NCBI GenBank assembly: GCA_944368215.1
Contig: CALVWX010000013.1
Location: 1-46,993 of the forward strand
DNA from: an uncultured Clostridia bacterium
GTDB lineage: Bacteria > Bacillota > Clostridia > Christensenellales > Borkfalkiaceae
Length of the DNA stretch: 46,993 nucleotides
Reading direction: 5' to 3'
In this document: piece after piece, positions 7,961 to 15,543 of the stretch
Layout: the number at the start of each line of letters is the position of its first letter
Position numbering within the stretch: the stretch's first letter is position 1
Position numbers and translations under genes: made by a program
The notes under the pieces: generated by a model
What the model was told of the DNA's origin: nothing
The model's input: the letters and a program-made list of their open reading frames with translations, nothing else
Databases searched by the model: none

Positions 7961-8081
7961 CGTACAACATATGCGTCGCAATACTGCGTTGGCCTTGCGT
8001 TTGCCCTCGGTCACATACGTCATTGTATGCTCCAGTCGGGACAATCCGCGCCCGCCTTGTCTTGCTCGCATCTGTTGTACG
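7961..8081. mobile_element. MITE-like 121 bp element with 15 bp terminal inverted repeats
   Basis: CGTACAACATATGCG (7961-7975) and CGCATCTGTTGTACG (8067-8081) match as inverted repeats at 14 of 15 positions. The interior contains CATAC/GTATG and other partial pairings, so the whole can fold into one long imperfect hairpin. It has no coding capacity and sits directly after the T run of the T-box terminator, inside the cysE leader. Resembles REP or MITE elements; no transposase is in the window. Confidence 0.6.
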
Positions 8082-8138
8082 AAAATTCCGGCGTTTCAGC
8101 ACATATTTATTGCTCAACCATTTAAAAAATAATAATGT

Positions 8139-8187
8139 CGCAAGGCGAAATCATTTCGCCGCCAGCGGTCTCAACTTGCGTTTAGGA
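8139..8187 (+). promoter_or_regulatory. Two-stem leader structure ending at the cysE ribosome binding site
   Basis: CGCAAG (8139-8144) pairs with CTTGCG (8175-8180) around an inner hairpin GGCGAAA/TTTCGCC (8144-8150 with 8154-8160). The Shine-Dalgarno TAGGAG follows three bases later. Whether it regulates translation is unknown. Confidence 0.4.
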
Positions 8188-8195
8188 GATTTATT

Positions 8196-8840
8196 TTGTT
8201 TTTTAAAAGACTTCGCATGGATATAAATGCGGCGATGGAAAACGACCCCGCCGCCCGAAGCAAGTTCGAAGTATGGCTTACATACTCGGGCGTAAAGGCG
8301 CTCTCGCATCACCGCTTTGCAAACCGCCTGTACAGAATGCACTTAAAGCTTCTGGCGCGCATCGTCAGCCAGTATTCGCGCCGCCGCACGGGCATTGAAA
8401 TTCACCCCGCGGCGCAAATCGCCCCGGGCGTGTTCATCGACCACGGCATGGGCGTCGTCATCGGCGAAACTACCGTTGTCGGCACGGGTACGGTTATTTA
8501 CCAGAATTGCACTCTGGGCGGCACGGGCAAACAGACGGGCAAGCGCCACCCCACCGTAGGAGAACATTGCGTCATTTCGGCGGGGGCCAAAGTGCTCGGC
8601 GACATAACCATCGGCGATTACGCAAAAGTAGGCGCCGGCGCCGTAGTGCTGCGCGACGTTCCCGCCCACGCAACCGTTGTCGGCGTGCCCGCGCGCATAG
8701 TGCGCATACGCGGCAGCAAGGAGGGGGTAGACCTCTATCAGGACAATTCCGATCCCGTCCGCGACGAAGTGTGCGCCCTGCGCGAAAGGATGTTTGCCTT
8801 AGAGGCGCAAATGGAAGAATTAAAGCAGAAAAAGGAATAA
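8196..8840 (+). CDS. cysE: Serine O-acetyltransferase
   Basis: A 214-residue enzyme that makes O-acetylserine from serine and acetyl-CoA, the first step of cysteine synthesis. After an N-terminal helical part (about residues 1-60) comes a left-handed beta-helix of hexapeptide repeats, with the catalytic DHGMG (His near 83), GETTVVG and GKRHPTVG. It is the short EpsC/CysE type of Gram-positive bacteria. The start is a TTG at 8196, chosen because TAGGAG lies eight bases upstream. The C-terminal tail is charged and helical; its DNA is duplicated at 9047-9116, suggesting the present C-terminus is a rearranged one. Confidence 0.92.
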   Translation: MFFKRLRMDINAAMENDPAARSKFEVWLTYSGVKALSHHRFANRLYRMHLKLLARIVSQYSRRRTGIEIHPAAQIAPGVFIDHGMGVVIGETTVVGTGTVIYQNCTLGGTGKQTGKRHPTVGEHCVISAGAKVLGDITIGDYAKVGAGAVVLRDVPAHATVVGVPARIVRIRGSKEGVDLYQDNSDPVRDEVCALRERMFALEAQMEELKQKKE

Positions 8841-9049
8841 TAATTTAAGAATAAATACGTTTTTACCCGAAACCACGCTTTCGGGTGAAAGGCCACGATT
8901 TGCGAACCCTTTCGCCTCGGCGGGTGAAGCGGGCGCAATTAATTAAATGCAGGGCGAAATAAGATTGCGCCCGCGAGGGCAGCGCCCTCAAATAACGGCG
9001 AGTTGGTGCATATCCGCATATGCACAACGAGCGTTAATTTAATTTCGAC
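8836..9049 (+). repeat. Structured dispersed element, copy A
   Basis: About 210 bp with four successive hairpins: H1 ACCCGAAA/TTTCGGGT (8865-8872 with 8879-8886), H2 GGGCGCAAT/ATTGCGCCC (8931-8939 with 8964-8972), H3 GAGGGC/GCCCTC (8975-8980 with 8984-8989), H4 TAACG..TTGGTGCAT/ATGCACAA..CGTTA (8993-9036). A homologous copy lies at 33622-33822 with the same order of hairpins and compensatory base changes. It carries no gene and separates cysE from a duplicated cysE tail. Confidence 0.75.
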
Positions 9050-9166
9050 CCCGTCCGCGACGAAGTGTGCGCCCTGCGCGAAAGGATGTTTGCCTTAGAG
9101 GAGCAAAGGGAAGAACTTAATAAAAGTAAGGATAGTAAGGAAAATAATCATAAAGAGGATAAATAA
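9047..9166 (+). pseudogene. Duplicated 3' end of cysE
   Basis: Bases 9050-9101 are identical to 8754-8805 inside cysE, and similarity continues to about 9116. The frame stays open: it would encode the CysE tail from DPVRDEVCALRERMFALE and then a longer lysine-rich end, stopping at 9163-9165. It has no start codon, so it is a remnant. Its end contains the Shine-Dalgarno sequence of cysS, which suggests this is the original junction of the two genes. Confidence 0.8.
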
Positions 9167-9167
9167 A

Positions 9168-10562
9168 ATGCGTATATACAATACTCTTACGCGTACAAAG
9201 GAAGAATTTGTGCCCTTGGAGGAGGGCAAAGTTAAAATGTACGCCTGCGGAATAACCGTTTCGGGCGAGGCCCACATAGGCCACGGTTTTCAGGCGCTCA
9301 TCTACGACATAATGCGCAAGTATCTCGAAAAAAAAGGATACAAGGTAACTTATGCCCGCAACTATACGGACGTTGACGACAAAATTATCGCGCGCGCAAA
9401 GCAGGAAGGCGTGCCTGCAGACGAATACGCGGCTCAGATGATAGAGCGCATCGACAGAGTGATGCGCGAAATGGATATCGACGACCCCACCGTCTGGCTC
9501 AAGGCCACGCAGAATATCGGCAACATTCAGGACTTTATTTCAAAGCTGATTGCAAGCGGACATGCCTATGCCGTCCCCTCGGGCGACGTATATTTCGACG
9601 TATCGTCCTTCCCCGCTTACGGCTGCCTTTCCAACAGAACGGTTGAGGACATGCTCGACGGCGTCCGCGTGGAAAATGCCGAAGATAAAAGAAATCCCGC
9701 CGACTTCGCCCTTTGGAAGGCCGCAAAACCCGGCGAGATAAGCTGGGATTCGCCGTGGGGCAAGGGCCGTCCGGGCTGGCACATAGAGTGCTCGGCCATG
9801 AACCGCGCCGCTTTCGGCGACCAGATAGACATTCACGGCGGCGGCAGGGATTTAATTTTCCCCCATCACGAAAACGAAATCGCGCAGACCGAAAGTTTAA
9901 CGGGCAAGCGCTTTGTAAAGTACTGGACGCACAACGGCCTCATAAAGGTCAACGGGCAAAAGATGTCCAAATCGCTCGGCAATTCCCTGCTTTTGGAAGA
10001 CCTTTTAAAAAAATACACCAACGAAGCCATCAAGTTTGCCCTTCTACAGACCAATTACCGCAACGACATAAACATAACCGATACGCTCTTCCCCGAAGCC
10101 GAAAAGCACCTCACGTCATTTTATAAGATTTTGGACGAGGTCGAAACAAAGTACGGCAAGGGGGGCGCGGGCAATGCAAAGATAGACGAACAGTTCGACG
10201 GGGCCATGGACGACGACTTCAACACCGCTTTAGCCCTTTCAAATCTGTTCTCCATATTCAAAAACATTGCGGCCAAATACAACGCTGGCGACGCCTCCTG
10301 CGTGGAGGACGCCTATCAGGTAAGAAAAACCTACTCGCTTCTCGGCCTGTTTAAAAAGGAATGTAAGGATTACCTTACCGAAGTAAAAGCAAAGAGTCCC
10401 GAAGAGGAAGTGCCCGAAGAGGTAAAGGCTCTCGCCGAACAGCGCTGGCAGGCCAAAAAGGTAAAAGACTGGCCTTTGGCCGACGAGCTGCGCACGAAGA
10501 TAGACGCTCTCGGCTATGCCGTAAAGGACAGTAAAGAAGGATATACGGTTATTAAGAAGTAA
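9168..10562 (+). CDS. cysS: Cysteinyl-tRNA synthetase
   Basis: A 464-residue class I aminoacyl-tRNA synthetase that charges tRNA-Cys. The catalytic domain has the zinc ligand region ACGITVSG, the HIGH-type signature HIGHG (residues 36-40), the zinc ligands in GWHIECSAM, HHENE, and the KMSKS loop near residue 265. The C-terminal helical DALR-type domain is present. Length is normal. It is downstream of cysE and the T-box, so synthesis of cysteine and its charging are controlled by tRNA-Cys level. AAAGAGGA precedes the ATG. Confidence 0.95.
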   Translation: MRIYNTLTRTKEEFVPLEEGKVKMYACGITVSGEAHIGHGFQALIYDIMRKYLEKKGYKVTYARNYTDVDDKIIARAKQEGVPADEYAAQMIERIDRVMREMDIDDPTVWLKATQNIGNIQDFISKLIASGHAYAVPSGDVYFDVSSFPAYGCLSNRTVEDMLDGVRVENAEDKRNPADFALWKAAKPGEISWDSPWGKGRPGWHIECSAMNRAAFGDQIDIHGGGRDLIFPHHENEIAQTESLTGKRFVKYWTHNGLIKVNGQKMSKSLGNSLLLEDLLKKYTNEAIKFALLQTNYRNDINITDTLFPEAEKHLTSFYKILDEVETKYGKGGAGNAKIDEQFDGAMDDDFNTALALSNLFSIFKNIAAKYNAGDASCVEDAYQVRKTYSLLGLFKKECKDYLTEVKAKSPEEEVPEEVKALAEQRWQAKKVKDWPLADELRTKIDALGYAVKDSKEGYTVIKK

Positions 10563-10603
10563 AAGATAGGAATGAATAGTTGTGGCGGGATTAATCTTAC
10601 CCA

Positions 10604-10825
10604 TAGTGTCATACTGAGCGGAGCATGGCGACGGCCATGCGTAGTCGAATGTATCTTGTCGGATATGTAACCGAACAAGATCCTTCGGCTCCGCTTTGAA
10701 TATTCTATTATCGCGCAAAACCGTGGCTTTTGCGCGAAGAGGAGCGGCGGCGTATTACCATACAATGCCCGCTTGCTGGCATTGTAGTAATTAAAGCCAG
10801 CCGCGACGAGCTCAGGATGACAGAG
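10604..10825 (+). repeat. GTCATACTGAGCG dispersed repeat, copy 2, with nested insertion
   Basis: It starts AGTGTCATACTGAGCGGAG and ends CTCAGGATGACAG. Compared with the copies at 2581 and 15371 it contains about 100 extra bases (about 10698-10808) holding two palindromes (CGCGCAAAA/TTTTGCGCG and a TTAC...GTAA hairpin around AATGCC/GGCATT). The extra block looks like a second small element inserted in the first. This fills most of the gene-free stretch 10563-10935. Confidence 0.75.
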
Positions 10826-10877
10826 GGTGCCGCCCGCCCTAATACCTAAAATTTTTTTCAAATTCCCGCCCGCTTAT

Positions 10878-10906
10878 TTGACGAAAGTGTTTGCGCATAG
10901 TATAAT
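10878..10906 (+). promoter_or_regulatory. Promoter of alaS
   Basis: TTGACG (10878-10883), 17 bp spacer, TATAAT (10901-10906), about 24 bases before the Shine-Dalgarno TAAGGA. Confidence 0.75.
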
Positions 10907-10935
10907 TAACGGGTATTAATATTAAGGATAAAGTT

Positions 10936-12738
10936 ATGAAAGAGTTGACAAGCGAAAGTTTACGCAATTTATATCTCGGCTTTTTTAAGGAAAGGGGTCA
11001 CGCCATTATCCCTTCGGCGTCCCTCATTCCCGAAAACGACCCCACCGTGCTCTTCACCACGGCCGGCATGCACCCGCTGGTGCCCTATCTCCTCGGCGAA
11101 AAGCACCCCGCAGGCAAAAGGCTTACCGACGTGCAGAAGTGCGTCCGCACGGGCGATATCGACGAAGTGGGCGACGCTTCGCACTGTACTTTCTTCGAAA
11201 TGCTGGGCAACTGGTCGCTCGGCGATTACTTCAAGGAGCAGATGATTCCTTGGAGCTTCGAATTTTTAACTTCGCCCGATTACCTCGGAATCCCCGTGGA
11301 AGATATTGCCATCACCTGCTTTGCGGGCGATAGTGACTGCCCCCGCGACGACGAATCGGCAAACAAGTGGATAGAGTGCGGCATAGACCCCAAACACATC
11401 TTCTTCCTGCCCAAGAGCGGCAACTGGTGGGGCCCCGCTGGCACAACCGGTCCCTGCGGTCCCGATACCGAAATGCACATAATCCGCAACCATGCCGAAG
11501 CAGATAAGCTCGGCCCCTACGATTTCGACAAAGCCCCCTCGGGCACCTTCCTCGAAATCTGGAACGACGTGTTCATGCAGTACAACAAGACTGCCGACGG
11601 CACTTACGAGCCCTTAAAGCAGCGCAACGTCGATACCGGCATGGGGCTCGAGCGCACACTCTGCATTCTCAACAACAAGGACAGCGTGTACGAGACGGAT
11701 ATCTTCGAAAACGCAATCGCCAAAATCGAAGAGCTCACAGGCCTTAAATACGGTCAGGACGAGGCAACCACAAAGGCTTTCCGCGTCGTTCTGGACCACG
11801 TCCGCACGGCAACTTTCATGCTCGGCGATACAAAGGGCATTGTTCCTTCCAACACCGACCAAGGCTACATTTTAAGAAGAATAATCCGCCGCGCCGTCCG
11901 CTTCGGCCGCAACATAGGCCTGCCTCAGGGCGCTTTAAACGAAGTTTCCAAAACCATAATAAATAAATACGCCGACGTATACCCCGAACTCGTAAAGAAC
12001 GCCGCCAGGATAGAGGAGGAGCTCAACAAGGAAGAGAACAAGTTCTCCAAAACTCTTGCGCAGGGTTTAAAGGAGTTCGAAAAAGTAACTTCCTCCAAAG
12101 CTCAGGGCGACACGATAGACGGCGTCACTGCCTTCCATCTGTACGACACTTACGGCTTCCCCGTCGAAATCACGCAGGAAATGGCGCGCGAAAAGGGCCT
12201 TTCCGTCGACGTCGAGGGATACAATAAAGCCTTTGCAGAGCATCAGGCCAAGTCCCGTGCGGGCAGCGAGCAGAAGTTTGCCTGCGGCCTCGCCGACCAC
12301 AAGGAGGAGACGACCTATCTCCACACCGCAACCCACCTTCTGCACGCCGCTTTAAAAAAGGTCTGCTCGCCCGATATCGAACAGCGTGGCTCCAACATAA
12401 CCGAGGAGAGGTTGCGCTTCGACTTCAACTTCCCCCGCAAGCTCACTCCCGAAGAGGTAGCCGCCGTCGAAAAGGAAGTAAACGACGTTATAAAGGCGGA
12501 TATCCCCGTGGCAATGAAGGAAATGTCTTTGGAAGAAGCCAAGGCCGAACACTTCACGGGCCTCTTTGAAAGTAAGTACGGCGAAAGGGTAAAAACCTAC
12601 TCCATAGGCGATTTTTCCAAGGAAATCTGCGGCGGCCCCCATGCCGAGCACACGGGGCAGCTGGGTACCTTTAAAATCGTCAAGCAGGAAAACGTTTCCG
12701 CAGGAGTAAAGAGAATCAAGGCTGTGCTTATTAAGTAA
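10936..12738 (+). CDS. alaS: Alanyl-tRNA synthetase, short form without the C-terminal domain
   Basis: A 600-residue class II synthetase charging tRNA-Ala; typical bacterial AlaS has about 870 residues. The catalytic core (LYLGFFKERGH, FTTAGMHPLVPYL, FFEMLGNWSLGDYF, DTGMGLERT) and tRNA-recognition part are present, as is the editing domain with HTATH near residue 462 and CGGPHAEHTGQLG near 565 (usual motif CGGTH). The protein then stops: the coiled coil, DHHA1 and C-Ala regions are missing. A terminator follows at once and I see no broken remainder, so the short form looks genuine. Short AlaS proteins exist in some Clostridia and other bacteria. Confidence 0.88.
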   Translation: MKELTSESLRNLYLGFFKERGHAIIPSASLIPENDPTVLFTTAGMHPLVPYLLGEKHPAGKRLTDVQKCVRTGDIDEVGDASHCTFFEMLGNWSLGDYFKEQMIPWSFEFLTSPDYLGIPVEDIAITCFAGDSDCPRDDESANKWIECGIDPKHIFFLPKSGNWWGPAGTTGPCGPDTEMHIIRNHAEADKLGPYDFDKAPSGTFLEIWNDVFMQYNKTADGTYEPLKQRNVDTGMGLERTLCILNNKDSVYETDIFENAIAKIEELTGLKYGQDEATTKAFRVVLDHVRTATFMLGDTKGIVPSNTDQGYILRRIIRRAVRFGRNIGLPQGALNEVSKTIINKYADVYPELVKNAARIEEELNKEENKFSKTLAQGLKEFEKVTSSKAQGDTIDGVTAFHLYDTYGFPVEITQEMAREKGLSVDVEGYNKAFAEHQAKSRAGSEQKFACGLADHKEETTYLHTATHLLHAALKKVCSPDIEQRGSNITEERLRFDFNFPRKLTPEEVAAVEKEVNDVIKADIPVAMKEMSLEEAKAEHFTGLFESKYGERVKTYSIGDFSKEICGGPHAEHTGQLGTFKIVKQENVSAGVKRIKAVLIK

Positions 12739-12758
12739 TAATATATATACAAATATAG

Positions 12759-12790
12759 AAGCGGGCGGCGCATTTTGCGCCGCCCGCTTT
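12759..12790 (+). terminator. Terminator of alaS
   Basis: AAGCGGGCGGCGCA (12759-12772) pairs with TGCGCCGCCCGCTT (12776-12789), followed by a short T run. Confidence 0.85.
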
Positions 12791-13118
12791 ATTCGCGCCG
12801 CCGCTTTATCCCGTGCTTCACCCCGACTGCGGTTTATTGCCGCCCGATATGTTTCATGTCCGCCAAAAGGCGTTTTAAAGTGCGTTTTTTCAACGCATGC
12901 GACAATACTGTTTATTATCTTTTTATTATTTTTCGGCTCGTCCGGCAACGCTTAGACCGTGTCCTGCCAAAAGTTGTCGCCGTCTGCGGCGGAAAGGAAA
13001 GAGGGATTTTGCAATTTGACTGCTATCGGGCACTTTTTGCTATAAAACAGCGCAAAAAAGCACAAAAAAAATAATTTTTAAATTTTCAAAAAACTTTGAA
13101 AACGCAATATAAAACGGC
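12791..13118. other. Gene-free stretch between alaS and rplM
   Basis: About 330 bases without a convincing gene. A plus-strand frame from 12775 begins inside the alaS terminator and has an Arg/Cys/Phe-rich, non-protein-like composition. AT content rises towards the rplM promoter. I see no tRNA or known RNA here. Confidence 0.5.
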
Positions 13119-13147
13119 TTGACATAAATTTCATTTAATAATAAAAT
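13119..13147 (+). promoter_or_regulatory. Promoter of rplM-rpsI
   Basis: TTGACA (13119-13124), 17 bp spacer, TAAAAT (13142-13147). The 5' UTR is about 75 nt; I do not recognise a ribosomal-protein leader fold in it. Confidence 0.75.
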
Positions 13148-13227
13148 AGTTTTACATTGATAAAAAGAGTCCCGAAAATACGAAAAACACTCAAGTTTTG
13201 CAGAGAAAATAAGTTAAGGAGTAAACA

Positions 13228-13659
13228 ATGAAAACGTATATGGCAAATGCCCAGACAGTTGAAAGAAAGTGGTACGTTGTCGATGCGGCAGGCGTTCCTT
13301 TGGGAAGACTCGCTTCCAAGGTTGCGGCTATCCTTCGCGGCAAAAACAAGCCCACATTCACCCCCAACGTCGACACGGGTGACTTTGTAATAGTAATAAA
13401 CACCGATAAGGTAGTGCTCACCGGCAAAAAGCTTACCGATAAGTACTATCGCTATCATACCGGCTATATCGGCGGCTTAAAGGAAGTATCTTACAAAAAG
13501 ATGCTCGCCGAAAAGAGCGACCTCGCCGTTTACGAAGCGGTAAGGGGCATGCTTCCCAAGAACTCGCTCGGCAGGGATATGATAAAGAAGTTAAGGGTAT
13601 ACAAGGGCGCAGAACACAATCACGCCGCACAGAAGCCTGAAGAGCTTAAGTTATTCTAA
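13228..13659 (+). CDS. rplM: 50S ribosomal protein L13
   Basis: A 143-residue ribosomal protein of the large subunit, with the L13 landmarks [17 protein letters not shown] near residue 14, [11 protein letters not shown] near 72, and [13 protein letters not shown] near 108. AAGGAG lies seven bases before the ATG. rpsI follows 20 bases later, the conserved bacterial rplM-rpsI operon. Confidence 0.97.
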   Translation: MKTYMANAQTVERKWYVVDAAGVPLGRLASKVAAILRGKNKPTFTPNVDTGDFVIVINTDKVVLTGKKLTDKYYRYHTGYIGGLKEVSYKKMLAEKSDLAVYEAVRGMLPKNSLGRDMIKKLRVYKGAEHNHAAQKPEELKLF

Positions 13660-13679
13660 AAAGGGGTCGATGAATTAAT

Positions 13680-14093
13680 ATGGCAAAGGCAAATTTAAAG
13701 AAAAAGTTGCAGTTTTGGGGAACAGGCAGAAGAAAGAAGGCTATCGCCCGCGTTCGCCTCATTCCCGCAGGAACGGGCACTATAGTTATCAACGACAGAA
13801 CTTTCGAAGATTATTTCCCTCAGTCGGTTTTGCAGTACGTCGTAAAGCAGCCCTTAGCTCTTTTGGGCGTTGAAGGCAAATACGACGTAATGGTCAACGT
13901 ATACGGCGGCGGCTACACTGGTCAGGCTAACGCCATCCGCCTCGGCATTGCCCGCGCGCTCCTTCAGGCAGAACCCGATTGCCGCGCCGCTTTAAAGAAG
14001 GAAGGCTTCTTAACCCGCGACCCCCGCGTCAAGGAAAGAAAGAAGTACGGTCTCAAAAAAGCACGCCGCGCTCCCCAGTTCTCAAAGAGATAA
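13680..14093 (+). CDS. rpsI: 30S ribosomal protein S9
   Basis: A 137-residue small-subunit protein. It contains [14 protein letters not shown] (residues 14-27), the [19 protein letters not shown] helix near 74-92, and the conserved basic tail ending APQFSKR, which reaches the P-site tRNA. The second gene of the rplM operon; AAAAGGGG upstream serves as ribosome binding site. Confidence 0.97.
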   Translation: MAKANLKKKLQFWGTGRRKKAIARVRLIPAGTGTIVINDRTFEDYFPQSVLQYVVKQPLALLGVEGKYDVMVNVYGGGYTGQANAIRLGIARALLQAEPDCRAALKKEGFLTRDPRVKERKKYGLKKARRAPQFSKR

Positions 14094-14098
14094 TTTTT

Positions 14099-14132
14099 CA
14101 AAAGGATACCCGAAAAAATGGGTATCCTTTTT
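14099..14132 (+). terminator. Terminator of rplM-rpsI
   Basis: AAAGGATACCC (14101-14111) pairs with GGGTATCCTTT (14120-14130), and a T run follows. Confidence 0.9.
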
Positions 14133-14144
14133 CATGCAGGGCAC

Positions 14145-14183
14145 AAAGGGCGCGCCGCGGCATTTCGCCGCGGCGCGCCCTTT
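14145..14183. repeat. Second strong palindrome after rpsI
   Basis: A 17 bp stem (14145-14161 with 14167-14183, AAAGGGCGCGCCGCGGC) only 12 bases beyond the terminator. It lacks a long T run and may be a backup terminator. Confidence 0.6.
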
Positions 14184-14227
14184 GGCTGCATGCCTTAAAG
14201 CTATGGCGGACCATAGAATATAAGCAT

Positions 14228-14256
14228 TTGACGCAGGCTTTTTCCGCAGGTATAAT
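14228..14256 (+). promoter_or_regulatory. Promoter of the DUF3737 gene
   Basis: TTGACG (14228-14233), 17 bp spacer, TATAAT (14251-14256). A small hairpin CGGTGTT/AACACCG (about 14282-14298) lies in the leader. Confidence 0.7.
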
Positions 14257-14351
14257 CATATAAATCAAAGTCGGCGTTCAGCGGTGTTTATAACACCGCC
14301 GTATGCGTTTATATAAATAACGTAAATATAAAAGTTTGGTTGGAGACAGGT

Positions 14352-15212
14352 ATGAAAGAATATTCAAGGCAAATTTTTACGGGCGAGCGCGCCCTGTTCT
14401 GCGCTAAAGACATAAAACTTTACGAATGCACCTTCGAGGACGGCGAATCGCCCTTAAAGGAGGGGCAGGAAATCATTGCCGACAGCTGCGCCTTCAGGTG
14501 GAAGTATCCCCTGTGGTACTGCCGCGGCGTAAAGGTCAAGGACAGCACCCTCTTCGACACCGCCCGCGCGGGCATATGGTACACGCAGGGCATCGAGATG
14601 ACCAACTGCATCATAGAAGCCCCCAAAACTTTCCGCCGCAGCACGGGCATAAAGCTTACGGACGTTTCCATTCCCAACGCGCAGGAAACTCTGTGGGGCT
14701 GCGAGGACGTGGAAATGACGCGCGTCAACGCCCACGGCGATTACCTCGCCATGAACGGCAAAAGGTTTACGGTCAGGGACTGCACGCTGCTTTCCAATTA
14801 CTGTTTCGACGGCGCGCAGGATATCATTATAGAAAACTGCAGAATTCTCGCCAAGGACGCCTTCTGGAACAGCGTAAACGTCACCGTTAAAAATTCCTAT
14901 ATCGCAGGCGAATATTTAGGCTGGAACGCCCGCAACTTAACGCTTGAAAACTGCACGATAGAAAGCCTTCAGGGTCTGTGCTACATAAAGGGCTTAAAGC
15001 TTAAAAACTGCCGCCTCGTCAACACTAACCTCGCGTTCGAATATTCTGACGTGGAGGCCGATATCGACGGCTCCGTAGACAGCGTCAAGAACCCTTCGTC
15101 GGGCTATATCATCGCCGACGGTTACGTCGAAATCATAATGGAGCCCGACAAAGTCGATGTAGAAGCCACGCGTATAGAGGTGCGCAGCCGGAGCGAAGAA
15201 AAAACGGCATAA
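14352..15212 (+). CDS. DUF3737 family protein (predicted parallel beta-helix)
   Basis: A 286-residue protein composed of repeating strands with stacked Asn-Cys turns (LYECTF, VKDSTLFD, MTNCIIE, VRDCTLL, IENCRIL, VKNSYI, LENCTIE, LKNCRL), the pattern of a right-handed pectate-lyase-like beta-helix. This matches DUF3737, a family widespread in gut Firmicutes and Bacteroidetes with no assigned function. No signal peptide is seen, so it is probably cytosolic. The ATG at 14352 is preferred over the TTG at 14340 because GGAG lies six bases before it. Confidence 0.8.
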   Translation: MKEYSRQIFTGERALFCAKDIKLYECTFEDGESPLKEGQEIIADSCAFRWKYPLWYCRGVKVKDSTLFDTARAGIWYTQGIEMTNCIIEAPKTFRRSTGIKLTDVSIPNAQETLWGCEDVEMTRVNAHGDYLAMNGKRFTVRDCTLLSNYCFDGAQDIIIENCRILAKDAFWNSVNVTVKNSYIAGEYLGWNARNLTLENCTIESLQGLCYIKGLKLKNCRLVNTNLAFEYSDVEADIDGSVDSVKNPSSGYIIADGYVEIIMEPDKVDVEATRIEVRSRSEEKTA

Positions 15213-15223
15213 AGCTTTTCGCT

Positions 15224-15260
15224 CAATTCGTACTCGCCGCAAGCGGCTCCGTGCGAATTG
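15224..15260. repeat. Hairpin after the DUF3737 gene
   Basis: CAATTCG (15224-15230) pairs with CGAATTG (15254-15260), with an inner GCCGC/GCGGC. No clear T run follows, so it is at best a weak terminator. Confidence 0.45.
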
Positions 15261-15370
15261 CAGTGAGGTTGCTTTTGTCGGCGGCGTTTAACGGCAGAAA
15301 TCAATTCCGCCTACGCCGCTCGGCATAAATTATTCCCTAACATCCTAATCACTTATTAATATGCTGATAC

Positions 15371-15495
15371 AGTGTCATACTGAGCGGAGCATGGCGGCGG
15401 CCATGCGCAGTCGAACGTATCTTGCCCGATATGTAATCCTGCAAGATCTTTCGGCTTCGTTCGCGTCGCTCACTGTGCTCAAGATGACAAAGTGA
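15371..15495 (+). repeat. GTCATACTGAGCG dispersed repeat, copy 3
   Basis: About 125 bp starting AGTGTCATACTGAGCGGAG and ending CTCAAGATGACAA, closest to copy 2 without its insertion. It accounts for most of the gene-free interval 15261-15543. Confidence 0.8.
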
Positions 15496-15543
15496 GGCTT
15501 CTATTTAATTCATGCGCATATATGCGCAATTCATTTATTTGTT

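Noticed and set aside
8993-9036. Terminal hairpin of structured element A as an integron attC site
   Set aside because: The imperfect palindrome has TAACG/CGTTA ends and an unpaired base, but the full attC boxes do not fit the consensus, there are no cassette genes or integrase, and the three upstream hairpins are part of the same conserved unit. Kept only as a remark.
12775-13074. 99-residue plus-strand open frame
   Set aside because: It begins inside the alaS terminator, has an implausible Arg/Cys/Phe-rich composition and no ribosome binding site.
13148-13227. Ribosomal protein L13 autoregulatory leader
   Set aside because: The 5' UTR is AT-rich and I cannot fold it into the known leader structure by eye.
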